DNA from: Brevibacterium sp. JSBI002 | GTDB lineage: Bacteria > Actinomycetota > Actinomycetes > Actinomycetales > Brevibacteriaceae | NCBI RefSeq assembly: GCF_026013965.1 | Contig: NZ_CP110341.1 | Coordinates: forward strand, 3,410,001-3,474,000 | Direction of reading: 5' to 3' | Length of the DNA stretch: 64,000 bases | In this document: one piece after another, positions 28,520 to 37,673 of the stretch | Position numbering within the stretch: position 1 is the first letter of the stretch | Layout: every line of letters starts with the position of its first letter | Position numbers and translations under genes: made by a program | The notes under the pieces: generated by a model | Databases searched by the model: none | Told to the model about the DNA's origin: nothing | What the model saw: only the letters and a program-made list of their open reading frames with translations

Positions 28520-31362
28520 ATGAGATTTCCTGCACGGCCGGCCACGACTCCCCCGCAGCTGCCCGAGTGGGACCCCGCCTGGTCCCGAATCGTCGAGGCG
28601 GAAACCTCCGATGGGACGCACACGTTCCATGTGCTCGACACACTGCCCGCCCTGACCGCTGCCGGGGTGGAGCCGGCGGGCACGATCGTCGCCCTCCACG
28701 GCAACCCGACCTGGTCGTATCTGTGGCGCAGGCTGGCGCAGGCCACCATCGATGCCGCGCCGTCCGGCGGCCGCGCCTGGCGGCTCATCGCCCCCGACCA
28801 GCTCGAGATGGGCTTCTCCGAACGGATCGCCCACGAGTCGATGCCGACCCCGAAATCCGATGAGGTGCGCCGCATCGCCGATCGCATCAACGATTTCGAT
28901 GCGGTCGTCTCAAACCTGTTCGCCGAGGTGGCCGGCAGTGCCGCACGAACCGCAGGTTCCGGCAGCCACCCGATCGTGACGATCGGCCATGACTGGGGCG
29001 GCGTGCTCTCGCTCGGCTGGGCTTCCCGCAACACCGATATCGTGTCCGCGGCCATCAGCCTCAACACGGCCGTCCACCAGCCCGAGGATGCCCCGGTGCC
29101 CGCGCCGCTGCGTGCGACTCTGGCCGGGCCGATGCTGCCGACGGCCACCGTCCTCACCGATTGGTTCCTGCGCGTGACGCTGAACCTCGGCGACCTCGAT
29201 GCCGAGACCAAGGCCGCGTTCAACGCCCCGTACCAGTCCGCGCAGGAGCGGTGGGCGATCGGCAACTTCGTCGCCGACATCCCCGTCGATGCGAACCACC
29301 CGTCGGATCCCGAGCTGCAGCGCATCGGTGCGGACATCGCCGTCTTCGACAAACCGGCGCTTCTCATCTGGGGCCCGAAGGATCCGGTATTCCTCGAACG
29401 CTATCTGCGGGATCTGCGGCAGCGCCTGCCGCAGGCGGACGTGCACCGGTTCGAAACCGCCTCCCACCTCGTCAGCGAAGACCACGATGTACCCGGTCTC
29501 GTCCTCGACTGGCTGAGCTCCCGGTTCGATGCGCCGGACACTGCGAATACCCCCACCGAGGCGGCCCCCGCGAAGGGATCGTCCGAGCGGAAGGGCACGG
29601 CCGCCTCGGCGACGGGAGCAGCATCCGCGCGGTCTGGAACGTCCTCCTCGGCGAGGGGATCGACTTCCGATGTCGCGGATGACTCCGCCACCGGCAACGG
29701 ATCCGCGGAGGTCCGCGCGGTGACGGCGATCCTCGATGCCCGCCGCGACGACGAGGCGATCGCCTCGGTCGACTTCGCACAGAATCCGGCGCAGCAGATC
29801 ACGTGGCGCCACCTGTGGCACGTCACCACGTCGATCGCGAACGGGCTGCTCGACCTCGGGGTGCAGCCCGGGGACCGGGTGTCCATGCTCGTGCCTCCGG
29901 GCAACAATCTCACCGCCGCCCTCTATGCGTGCCTGAAGATCGGCGCGGTCGCCGTCGTCGCCGATGCCGGACTCGGCCCGAAGGGAATGACCCGGGCGAT
30001 CACCTCGGCCGATCCGCAGTGGATCATCGGCGAACTGCCGGGACTCACACTGGCCCGCGCTTTCGGCTGGCCCGGACGACGCATCTCGGTGCGTCCGCTT
30101 GGGCCCGTGCGTTCCCGGATGTTCAAGGCAGAGACGAGCCTGACCGAACTCTCCCGCACCCCGCACCGGGCCGAGCTGCCGGCCCCGGCACCGGATGCCG
30201 ATGCGGCGATCCTCTTCACTTCCGGGTCGACGGGACCGGCGAAGGGCGTGCGCTATACGCATGCGGACATCTCCGCGCTGGCGGCCGTTCTGACCAGGAC
30301 CTTCAACGTCACGGAGGGCACCGGTCTGGTGGCCGGGTTCCCACCGTTCGCCCTGTTGGGACCGGCCATCGGGGCCACCTCGGTGACACCGGACATGTCG
30401 GTGACGAAACCGAAGACGCTCACGGCCACAGCGATCGCCGATGCGATCATCGCCGGACGGGCGACCATGGTCTTCGCCTCTCCTGCCGCGTATACGAACG
30501 TCGCCGCGACCGCCGGTGAGCTCGATGAGACGCAGCGGGAAGCGTGCGCCGGGGTCGAACTCGTGCTCTCGGCGGCGCGCCCGTGCCGCTGGAGCTCATG
30601 GATGCCATCGCCGAGGTGTTCCCGAACGCGTCCATCCATTCCCCCTACGGTATGACCGAGGGGCTCCTGCTCACCGACATCGACCGTGACGGTGTGGCCG
30701 CCGCCGATGCCACCGGTGGTCTCGGGGTGTGCGTGGGACAGCCGATCGACGGCGTCGAACTCGCTCTGGCCCCCATCGATGAGTCGGGACGTTCGGCCGA
30801 TGAGCTGCTGCAGGGTGAGGCCGCGCGGGGCCGCCTCGGCGAATTCGTCGTCAGTGCCGCCCATATCAAGTCCGGCTACGACAATCTGTGGCGCACGACT
30901 GCGGATTCGGCGCGTGATGATCTGCATGGTCTGACCTGGCACCGCACGAACGACATCGGCCACATCGATGAGAACGGTCGCGTGTGGCTCGAGGGACGTC
31001 TGCAGCATGTCGTCACGACCCCGCGCGGACCGGTCGGGCCCGGAGGCCTCGAAGCACTCATCGACGCCGATGCGCAGGTCAGCCGCAGCTCCATCGTGGG
31101 CATCGGGCCCGTCGGCACCCAGGCGCTTGTGGCCGTGCTCGATGCCGAGGGCACCGCATTGGCACCGGGGTTGGCGCCCTTGGAGCTGACCGAGCGTCTG
31201 CGCGAGCAGGTGCTCGACGTCAGCGGTCACGACCTGGCCGCGGTGCTTGTCGCGCCCGAGTTCCCCACCGACATCCGCCACAATTCGAAGATCGACCGTT
31301 CCCGTCTCGCCGCCTGGGCCGACAGCGTCCTGACTGGTGGGCCGGTGCGCGGCAGCGTCTGA
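28520..31362 (+). pseudogene. oleBC: OleBC fusion (beta-lactone decarboxylase + synthetase), frameshifted
   Basis: The N-terminal OleB part is a haloalkane-dehalogenase-like hydrolase (HGNPTWSYLWRR; nucleophilic Asp in GHDWGG near residue 158). A Ser/Ala/Thr-rich linker (about 335-395) follows. The C-terminal OleC part is an AMP-forming ligase (FTSGSTGPAKG near 566, later SPYGMTEG) that makes the beta-lactone which OleB decarboxylates. Natural OleBC fusions are known in actinobacteria. The frame breaks near 30575: reading ends early in its own frame, and the rest of OleC continues in the next frame. Adding one G after 30575 restores LVLSAGAPVPLELMD and gives 947 residues. Either a sequencing error or a real lesion. 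Confidence 0.9.
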
Positions 31363-31436
31363 GGTCGCGTCGCATGCCGTCCCCGGCATCGGCGCTGTCC
31401 CGAATCTGAGTCGTCCCCCGTTCACGAGGAGCTGAA

Positions 31437-32402
31437 GTGAGAATCACCGTCACCGGAGCCTCCGGGCTACTCGGTTCGTCCGTTGCCCGTGCACTCGTCA
31501 CCGCCGGTCACGAGGTCACCACTCTGCAGCGTCGCCCCTCAGGGGTCGACGGTGCCGTCGATGTCATCGGTTCGGTAACCGATGCGGCTGCCGTCGATCA
31601 GGCCGTCACCGGCTCCGAGGCAGTCGTGCACTTGGCCGCGAAGGTGTCCATGATGGGTGATCCCAAGGATTTCGAGGCCGTGAACATCGGCGGCACTCGC
31701 ACACTCGTCGATGCGGCACGGGCCGCCGGCGTGGAGCGGCTGGTCCATATCTCGTCGCCGTCGGTGGCACATACCGGTGAGTCGATCATCGGCGACGGTG
31801 CCGAACCGGCGTCTCCGGAGTCTGCGCGCGGCGAATATGCGCGGACGAAGGGCGCCGGTGAGCGGATTGCTCTGGGCGCGGACTCGTCCGACTTTCGGGT
31901 GCTCGTCCTGCGTCCGCACCTCATGTGGGGCCCGAGTGATACCCAGCTCACTGAACGGGTCATCGACCGTGCCCGATCGGGGCGAATGCCGGTGCTCGGA
32001 TCGGGAGCGGCGCTGGTCGACACCCTGTTCGTCGACAATGCGGTGGAGGCGATCGTCGCGGCGGTGACCACGGTCGATTCCACCCATGGTGAGGCACTGG
32101 TGGTGACGAACGGTCAGCCGCGCCCCATCGGTGAGCTGATGTCACGCATCGCAATCGCCGGCGGAGCGGCGGAGCCGAAGCTGCGCATTCCGGTGGCCCC
32201 GGCGCTGGCAGCAGGGTCTGTGGTCGAAAAGGTTTGGGAGCTCGGAGAGCACGACGACGAACCACCGTTGACGAGGTTCCTCGCCGAACAGCTGTCGACC
32301 GCGCATTGGTTCGACCAGCGGCGAACGCAGGAAGTCCTCGGTTGGACTCCCCGCGTCAGCATCGAAGAGGGTCTGCAGATCCTCGCCGCGCACTATGCCT
32401 GA
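31437..32402 (+). CDS. oleD: OleD, 2-alkyl-3-keto acid reductase
   Basis: An extended SDR of 321 residues. It has TGASGLLG at residues 5-12 for NADPH, HISSPSVAHTG with the catalytic Ser, and YARTK with Tyr and Lys. In the Ole pathway it reduces the OleA product to the beta-hydroxy acid before lactone formation. GTG 31437 has GAGGAG upstream. It lies 74 nt after oleBC and ends 12 nt from the convergent gene. The name rests on the cluster as well as the sequence. Confidence 0.9.
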   Translation: MRITVTGASGLLGSSVARALVTAGHEVTTLQRRPSGVDGAVDVIGSVTDAAAVDQAVTGSEAVVHLAAKVSMMGDPKDFEAVNIGGTRTLVDAARAAGVERLVHISSPSVAHTGESIIGDGAEPASPESARGEYARTKGAGERIALGADSSDFRVLVLRPHLMWGPSDTQLTERVIDRARSGRMPVLGSGAALVDTLFVDNAVEAIVAAVTTVDSTHGEALVVTNGQPRPIGELMSRIAIAGGAAEPKLRIPVAPALAAGSVVEKVWELGEHDDEPPLTRFLAEQLSTAHWFDQRRTQEVLGWTPRVSIEEGLQILAAHYA

Positions 32403-32414
32403 AGGTGTGCCGGA

Positions 32415-33863
32415 TCAGAGCCGGTACTGGTTGTTCTCCTCGGCCGACGGTTCCTCGCTCTCACGTGCCCGGTCGTCCGCAGTCTCGTCTTCGGCAGGCT
32501 CTTCCTCGGCCGAGCCAGCGGACTCCTCGGCCTCATCGGGCATCTTGCCGGAGAGCGCGTCAGCCGACATTCCGGGTTCACCGGTCGGCGGTGCCTCGAG
32601 CGAGGAGCCGCTGGCGGATTCGTCGAATTCCTCCGGGTCGAGCGTCGCCGGGTCTTCGGCAGGTCCTTCGAGTTCGGGATCGGACGCCGAGGCGGATCCG
32701 CTGTCACTGACATCGTCCTTGTTCAGCGACGGAGCCGCAGACATGGTCTCGTTCGTCGTATCCGCGGCTTGTGGTGCAGCGGTATCTGCAGCCTGTGGTG
32801 CGGCCGTGGGCTGAGCCGGGAATTCCGGTGGCATCGGCGGAGGCGGAGGCAGTTCGGATGAATCCCCTGACCGCGCGGCCGGCTTCTCAGCGGGCCGAGC
32901 CGGTTCACCGTCGACAGCGGTTGTGCCGCCTGCCTCGGTGTCACTGGTGCGGGTGCCGGTCGTTTCGGTGTCTGCGACGCTGGCGTCGGCGGCTTCGGAT
33001 CCATCGGAAGGCGCAGATGCGGATGGCTGTGCGGAGGCGACCGGCGCTGCCGGCTGTGCGGGCTTCACCACCACTGCGGGCTTCGCAGACTCAGTGCGTC
33101 GCTCCTCGCCTTTCGAGGTCTCGTCGCCTTCGGCTCCGTCAGATTCCAGGGACGAGTCCGTCTCACTGTTCTGCTCAGCCGCGTGCTCGGTCGCGTCGGT
33201 CTCAGGCGCCTCGTCCGACCCAACGGTCGTCGCCTCGTTCGGCGAAGCGGTCGCCGCACCGTCGGCAGCGGCGCTGGTCCCAGCCGATTCCTCGCCTTCG
33301 CTCGTCGCCGCGGCCCCAGCCGCGTCCGAGCCGTCAGCTGTCGCACTGCCGGCGGACTCGCTCGCAGTCGGAACCGTCTCTGTGGGTGTCGACTGAGCCG
33401 ATGCACCCTCGGCGGGTGTCGCTTCCCCCGACGCCGCCTCGGCGGAATCGTCGGCTGCAGCCATCCCTGCGGCGGAACCCCCCTCGGCGGAAGCCTCTTC
33501 GGCTGACCCATCGGACGAGGCCACCTCCGACGATTGGGCGGTGGATCCCGGCAGGGCACCGTCGATGCCTTCGAGGCTCACTCCCGCCTCGGCGGCGAGT
33601 CGGGCACGTCGTTCGGCACGGGCCTTCGCTCGGTCGTCTTCGCTCTTCTGCGCCTTGGCCTTGGCCTTGGCCTTCGCCGATTCGCCCTTCGGCTGGGTCG
33701 GGCGCACGGCCTCCCAGACGAGCAGGACGACGAGCATGGTCAGTCCGACGATGACGCCCATGAGGATCGAACCCCACGGTCGCGCCATCGCAAAGAAGTC
33801 GAAGATGGCGTTCAGACCGAACATGACCGCCAGGCCGAGGATCAGTGCAACCAGGAATCTCAT
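32415..33863 (-). CDS. Membrane protein with long acidic disordered tail
   Basis: 482 residues, not recognised. Two membrane helices (about 3-20 and 27-48) precede a Lys/Ala-rich cytosolic stretch (SAKAKAKAKAQKSEDDRAKA). About 390 residues of low-complexity Ala/Ser/Glu/Thr/Pro follow, strongly acidic, with PPPPPMPPEFP near 355 and a short repeat AAPQAADT. No catalytic motif. ATG 33863 is chosen since the membrane helix begins there. The tail could scaffold partners, but nothing proves it. It is convergent with oleD. Confidence 0.65.
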   Translation of the reverse strand: MRFLVALILGLAVMFGLNAIFDFFAMARPWGSILMGVIVGLTMLVVLLVWEAVRPTQPKGESAKAKAKAKAQKSEDDRAKARAERRARLAAEAGVSLEGIDGALPGSTAQSSEVASSDGSAEEASAEGGSAAGMAAADDSAEAASGEATPAEGASAQSTPTETVPTASESAGSATADGSDAAGAAATSEGEESAGTSAAADGAATASPNEATTVGSDEAPETDATEHAAEQNSETDSSLESDGAEGDETSKGEERRTESAKPAVVVKPAQPAAPVASAQPSASAPSDGSEAADASVADTETTGTRTSDTEAGGTTAVDGEPARPAEKPAARSGDSSELPPPPPMPPEFPAQPTAAPQAADTAAPQAADTTNETMSAAPSLNKDDVSDSGSASASDPELEGPAEDPATLDPEEFDESASGSSLEAPPTGEPGMSADALSGKMPDEAEESAGSAEEEPAEDETADDRARESEEPSAEENNQYRL

Positions 33864-33963
33864 AACCCCATTGTGCCCTCTCCTGGTCCGAGTGCAGGGA
33901 AATGGGTCGACTTTCGTGCCGATGGCACTCCCCGAGGATGTGCACCCCACCTCTTCACATCAC

Positions 33964-33979
33964 TGTGCCATGCGTCACA
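33964..33979. promoter_or_regulatory. CRP/GlxR-like palindrome before the acyl-CoA synthetase
   Basis: TGTGC-N6-TCACA matches the CRP/GlxR consensus TGTGA-N6-TCACA at nine of ten positions. It ends 8 nt before ATG 33988. Binding so close to the start would block expression. The regulator itself is not in the window. Confidence 0.5.
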
Positions 33980-33987
33980 ATAGGATC

Positions 33988-35916
33988 ATGAACACCACCG
34001 AGAACTCCGCACCCAGCTACGACGACGTCGTGTCCCGCATTGCCGAGGACCCCGAGGGGTTCTGGCTCGAGCAGGCCAGGAACCACATCGCCTGGATCAC
34101 CGAACCGACGAAGGCCGTCGACGATTCGAATGCGCCGATCTATCGCTGGTTCCCCGACGGCGAGCTCAACGTCTGCTACAACGCGCTCGACCGACATGTC
34201 GCGAACGGCCGCGGCGACCAGGCCGCCATCATCTACGACTCGCCGGTCACAGACACCGTCCGTTCCATCACCTACGCAGAACTGCTCGACGAGGTCTCCC
34301 GCTTCGCTCGGGCTCTGGCCGACAGAGGGGTGACCAAGGGCGATCGCGTCGTCATCTACATGCCGATGATCCCCGAGGCGGCCGTGGCCATGCTCGCCTG
34401 CGCCCGCCTCGGCGCGATCCACTCGGTCGTCTTCGGCGGCTTCGCCCCGAACGAACTGGCCGTGCGCATCGACGACACCGCCCCGAAGGCCGTCATCTCC
34501 ACCTCCTGCGGAGTCGAGAAGAGCCGAGTCCTCGAATACAATCCGATGCTCGATGAGGCCATCGAGATCGCTGAGAACAAACCGGACTTCACCGTCATCG
34601 TCCAACGAGACGAACACCGCTGCGAACTCGGCGAGACCGACCTCGACTACGCCGAACTGCTCGCCCAGACACCCGAGGGCATCGACCCCGTGCCCGTTAA
34701 GGCCACAGACGAGCTCTACGTCCTCTACACCTCGGGCACCACCGGCAAACCGAAGGGAATCGTCCGCGATTCCGGCGGATACGCGGTGGCCGGCGCTTTC
34801 TCGATGCCGACCGTCTTCGGCCTTCAGCCCGGCGACACGATGTTCACCGCCTCCGATGTCGGGTGGGTCGTCGGGCACACGTACATCATCTACGCACCCC
34901 TGCTCGCCGGCGTCACCTCGGTGCTCTATGAAGGCAAACCCGTGGGCACCCCCGATGCCGGAGCCTTCTTCCGCGCCATCGAGCAGCACAAGGTCAACGT
35001 CCACTTCACCGCCCCGACGGCCATGCGCGTGGTGCGCAAGGAGGATCCGAACGGTGAGTTGATGAAGAAGTACGACCTGTCGTCCCTGCGTGCGGAATTC
35101 CTCGCTGGGGAACGTCTCGATCCCGACACGTACGAGTGGACGACGAAGATCCTCGCCGAGGCGACCGGACGCGACATCCCTGTCGTCGACAACTGGTGGC
35201 AGACGGAGACCGGCTGGCCGATCACGGCCAATCCCCTGGGACTGAACCGATTCCCCCTCAAAGCAGGATCGTCGACGAAGCCGACTCCCGGCTTCCAGGT
35301 CGAGGTCGTCGACCCCGGTGGCAAACCCGTTCGGGCCGGAGAGGAAGGGCTCATCGTCATCAAGCTGCCGCTGCCTCCGGGCACCATGGCAACCGTGTGG
35401 GGCGATGACGAGCGGTTCATCTCCTCGTACCTCGCCGCCTTCGACGGCTATTACCTCACCGGCGATTCCGGCTACCTCGATGAGGACGGCTACGTCTTCG
35501 TCATGGGCCGCACCGACGATGTCATCAACGTTGCCGGTCACCGCCTGTCCACCGGCATCATCGAGGCGGTCGTCGCTTCCCACCCGGCCGTGGCCGAGGC
35601 AGCTGTGATCGGCGTCCACGATGACGTGAAGGGGCAGATCCCGCGTGCCCTCGTCGTCCTCGGGGATTCCGCCGAGGCGGCCGACCCGGACACCGTCATC
35701 GACGAACTCGTGGCGCTCGTGCGCAAGGAGATCGGGCCGGTCGCCGCATTCAAACGCGTCGACATCGTCTCGGGTCTGCCGAAGACCAGGTCGGGCAAGA
35801 TCCTGCGCAAGACGATGCGGCAGATCGCCGACGGCGACGCCGATCGGGCAGTGCCGTCGACGATCGAAGATCGCAGCGTTCTCGATGATCTCGGGGCGGT
35901 GCTCGCCCGCAGCTGA
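33988..35916 (+). CDS. prpE: Acyl-CoA synthetase, propionyl-CoA-synthetase-like
   Basis: 642 residues of the acetyl-CoA-synthetase group of AMP-forming ligases. Seen: acetyl-CoA-synthetase N-terminal region, phosphate loop YTSGTTGKPKG (about 250), NWWQTETGWP (about 400), GRTDDVINVAGHRLS, and the acylated/catalytic Lys in SGKILRKTMRQIA near the C-terminus. The spacing fits PrpE rather than Acs; propionate or another short acid is the likely substrate. ATG 33988 has AATAGGA upstream; ATG 33970 falls inside the CRP-like site and is rejected. Confidence 0.85.
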   Translation: MNTTENSAPSYDDVVSRIAEDPEGFWLEQARNHIAWITEPTKAVDDSNAPIYRWFPDGELNVCYNALDRHVANGRGDQAAIIYDSPVTDTVRSITYAELLDEVSRFARALADRGVTKGDRVVIYMPMIPEAAVAMLACARLGAIHSVVFGGFAPNELAVRIDDTAPKAVISTSCGVEKSRVLEYNPMLDEAIEIAENKPDFTVIVQRDEHRCELGETDLDYAELLAQTPEGIDPVPVKATDELYVLYTSGTTGKPKGIVRDSGGYAVAGAFSMPTVFGLQPGDTMFTASDVGWVVGHTYIIYAPLLAGVTSVLYEGKPVGTPDAGAFFRAIEQHKVNVHFTAPTAMRVVRKEDPNGELMKKYDLSSLRAEFLAGERLDPDTYEWTTKILAEATGRDIPVVDNWWQTETGWPITANPLGLNRFPLKAGSSTKPTPGFQVEVVDPGGKPVRAGEEGLIVIKLPLPPGTMATVWGDDERFISSYLAAFDGYYLTGDSGYLDEDGYVFVMGRTDDVINVAGHRLSTGIIEAVVASHPAVAEAAVIGVHDDVKGQIPRALVVLGDSAEAADPDTVIDELVALVRKEIGPVAAFKRVDIVSGLPKTRSGKILRKTMRQIADGDADRAVPSTIEDRSVLDDLGAVLARS

Positions 35917-35939
35917 GAAGCCGGAGCCTTCAGCACGCA

Positions 35940-35984
35940 GACGCGATCCGATGCGAACCTCGGAGGTTCGCACCGGATCGCGTC
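35940..35984. terminator. Bidirectional hairpin
   Basis: A 21-bp stem with one mismatch (35940-35960 with 35964-35984) and a 3-nt loop, followed by GTTTCT. It lies between convergent genes. Confidence 0.85.
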
Positions 35985-35991
35985 GTTTCTG

Positions 35992-36921
35992 CTACGAGTT
36001 GCACCCCTGTTCGAAGCCCGCGGCGAATCCGCGCTCGAAGGCCTCTTGGACCTCCTGTTCGCGGCTGCGGCGCTCATCGGCCCAGCCGAAAGGATCGAAT
36101 CCCCGTCGGCCCGGACCGAAGCCAGGACCGAAGTTCGGGCCGAACCCGCGGCGTCCGAGGCCTCCCCCGCGGCGGTCACGATCGCCATGCCCGTGCGCCT
36201 CGTGGCGGTCAGGGCCGCCTCGGTGATCGTCGTGATTATGGAAGCGTTTGTGATCGTGCGGTCCGTCGTGGCGGTCTGAGTCGTCTCCGCAGCGGTCGGG
36301 GCCGAGGTTCTCGACGATCTTCGACAGGGAGGCCTTGAGGTTCTCGAACTCTTCGGAGGTGAGCACCTCTTCGATGTGGTCGCCGACTCCGTCGCGCATA
36401 TCGCGGAAGCGCTGGCGCAGCTCTTCGGGATCGATGTTCTTCGACGGACCCCAACCGCCCCGCCCGCGCGGCGGACCGTAGGTCACCGGCTCTTCGGGGT
36501 AAGCGGCACCGTCGGCGACCACTTCATCGGAGTCCCAGCGACGACGTCCGCGCCGCATGCGCCCGAAGTCGCGAGGGTCGAATCCGGAGTCCGCCGCGAC
36601 CGAACGGAATTCGCGGCGCAGCACGTGGCTGAATTCGCGCAGCAGCTGCGGCAGATCGGCGTCGGTGTCATTGCTCTTGTCGTCGCCCGAACCGGCGTCG
36701 CTCACAGGTTCATCGCCTGCGGTCGCGGCATTGTCCGCGTCGACTGCGTCTGCATCGCCGAGCTTGTCGCGACCGGCATCAGAGCGTGAGGCATCGCCCG
36801 TGGCGGCGTTCTCGTCTGAGTTCATAGAGTCCTCGCTGCCTTTTGCGCCGGCGCCTGCTGCGCCTGCGGTCGGGGTGGTGAAGTCGTCGTTGTCATCGTT
36901 GAAGTCTTTGTTATCGGTCAT
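35992..36921 (-). CDS. Hypothetical Gly/Arg/His-rich protein divergent from marR
   Basis: 309 residues, not recognised. An acidic, disordered first 90 residues leads to a small helical region (DLPQLLREFSHVLRREFRSV), then GPPRGRGGWGP, a second helical part (about 165-205), a His/Asp-rich segment (about 210-250) and a Gly/Phe/Arg-rich segment (GLGRRGFGPNFGPGFGPGRR, about 252-271). The end is charged and helical with a single Cys. The His/Asp run could bind metal. ATG 36921 has AAGGAG upstream. The shared operators imply control by the MarR protein. It resembles nucleic-acid-binding or condensate-forming proteins in composition only. Confidence 0.65.
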   Translation of the reverse strand: MTDNKDFNDDNDDFTTPTAGAAGAGAKGSEDSMNSDENAATGDASRSDAGRDKLGDADAVDADNAATAGDEPVSDAGSGDDKSNDTDADLPQLLREFSHVLRREFRSVAADSGFDPRDFGRMRRGRRRWDSDEVVADGAAYPEEPVTYGPPRGRGGWGPSKNIDPEELRQRFRDMRDGVGDHIEEVLTSEEFENLKASLSKIVENLGPDRCGDDSDRHDGPHDHKRFHNHDDHRGGPDRHEAHGHGDRDRRGGGLGRRGFGPNFGPGFGPGRRGFDPFGWADERRSREQEVQEAFERGFAAGFEQGCNS

Positions 36922-36941
36922 GTCATCTCCTTAGTTGTCAT

Positions 36942-36958
36942 CTGACATGTACATGCAG
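36942..36958. promoter_or_regulatory. Near-palindrome, probable MarR operator 2
   Basis: CTGACATGTACATGCAG is a 17-bp palindrome broken at one pair. It shares TGACATG and CATG words with operator 1 and lies between the minus-strand promoter and its ribosome site. Confidence 0.55.
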
Positions 36959-36960
36959 AA

Positions 36961-36985
36961 TGACATGCACTTCGATTGCATGTCA
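36961..36985. promoter_or_regulatory. Perfect palindrome, probable MarR operator 1
   Basis: TGACATGCA-N7-TGCATGTCA, a perfect 9-bp inverted repeat. It overlaps TTGACA (complement of 36981-36986), a good -35 for the minus-strand gene, and the region where the marR -35 would fall. Binding here should shut both promoters; this is the usual autoregulation of MarR proteins. Confidence 0.75.
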
Positions 36986-36994
36986 AGTAGCATG

Positions 36995-37000
36995 TAAAAT
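36995..37000 (+). promoter_or_regulatory. -10 box of a leaderless marR transcript
   Basis: TAAAAT ends 6 nt before ATG 37007, so transcription would begin at the start codon. No ribosome site is present. Confidence 0.6.
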
Positions 37001-37006
37001 CGAATC

Positions 37007-37576
37007 ATGAGCACGAACGATGACATTCAGACGATCGCCGAGGCGCTCACCCGCCTGCAGTGGCGGCGCGGGCCCGGCGGTCCGCGCGGATTCGGCCCCT
37101 TCGGTGGGTTCGGTGAGCACGGCGGACCCGCCGAACGCGGGGGCTTCGGTGAGCGCGGTGGATTCGGAGGCGGTCGGCACTCGGACGACTTCCCCTTCGG
37201 CGGCAAGCGTCATCCCGGTGGACCGTTCGCCGCACACGGCCGCGGGCGTGCGCTCATCCGCCTGCTCATCTCCCTCGTCCAGGCGGGCACGGCACTGGGA
37301 GTCAGCGCGCTCGGCGATGCGATCGGCGTCGATCAGCCGCGCGCGTCCAGGCTCGTATCCCAAGGCGTCGAGCTCGGACTACTGCGTCGCGAAGCAGACC
37401 CGGATGATGCCCGGCGAACCCTCATCGCGCTGACGGACAAGGGCCGCGCGATCACCAACAGATTCCGCGGCGCCCAGCGTGAGAACGTCGATCAGGCATT
37501 GAGCACATTCACCGAGGAGGAGCGCGCTCAGCTGGCCTCGCTGCTCACTCGTTTGGCGGATGCCTGGCCGAAGTAA
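37007..37576 (+). CDS. MarR-family regulator with Gly/Phe-rich insert
   Basis: 189 residues. A short N-terminal helix (DDIQTIAEALTRLQW) is followed by an insert rich in Gly, Phe, Arg and Pro (about 23-75: GFGPFGGFGEHGGP, GGFGERGGFGGG). The winged helix comes next: VSALGDAIGVDQPRASRLV as recognition helix-turn-helix and READPDDARRTLIALTDKG as wing, then a dimer helix. The insert is not part of normal MarR proteins and echoes the Gly/Phe/Arg segment of the divergent partner. It probably represses itself and that partner. It appears leaderless. Confidence 0.85.
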   Translation: MSTNDDIQTIAEALTRLQWRRGPGGPRGFGPFGGFGEHGGPAERGGFGERGGFGGGRHSDDFPFGGKRHPGGPFAAHGRGRALIRLLISLVQAGTALGVSALGDAIGVDQPRASRLVSQGVELGLLRREADPDDARRTLIALTDKGRAITNRFRGAQRENVDQALSTFTEEERAQLASLLTRLADAWPK

Positions 37577-37673
37577 GTGTCTCGGCGCCACTCCGGTCAG
37601 TCGGCCGTTGACTGTTCCGGGCAGACGACTGCTGACAGCTCCGGTCAGAACGCGGCCTGCCCGGAGCCTGACC

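Noticed and set aside
33970..33987. ATG 33970 as start of the acyl-CoA synthetase
   Set aside because: It falls inside the CRP-like palindrome and has no ribosome site, while ATG 33988 has AATAGGA upstream.
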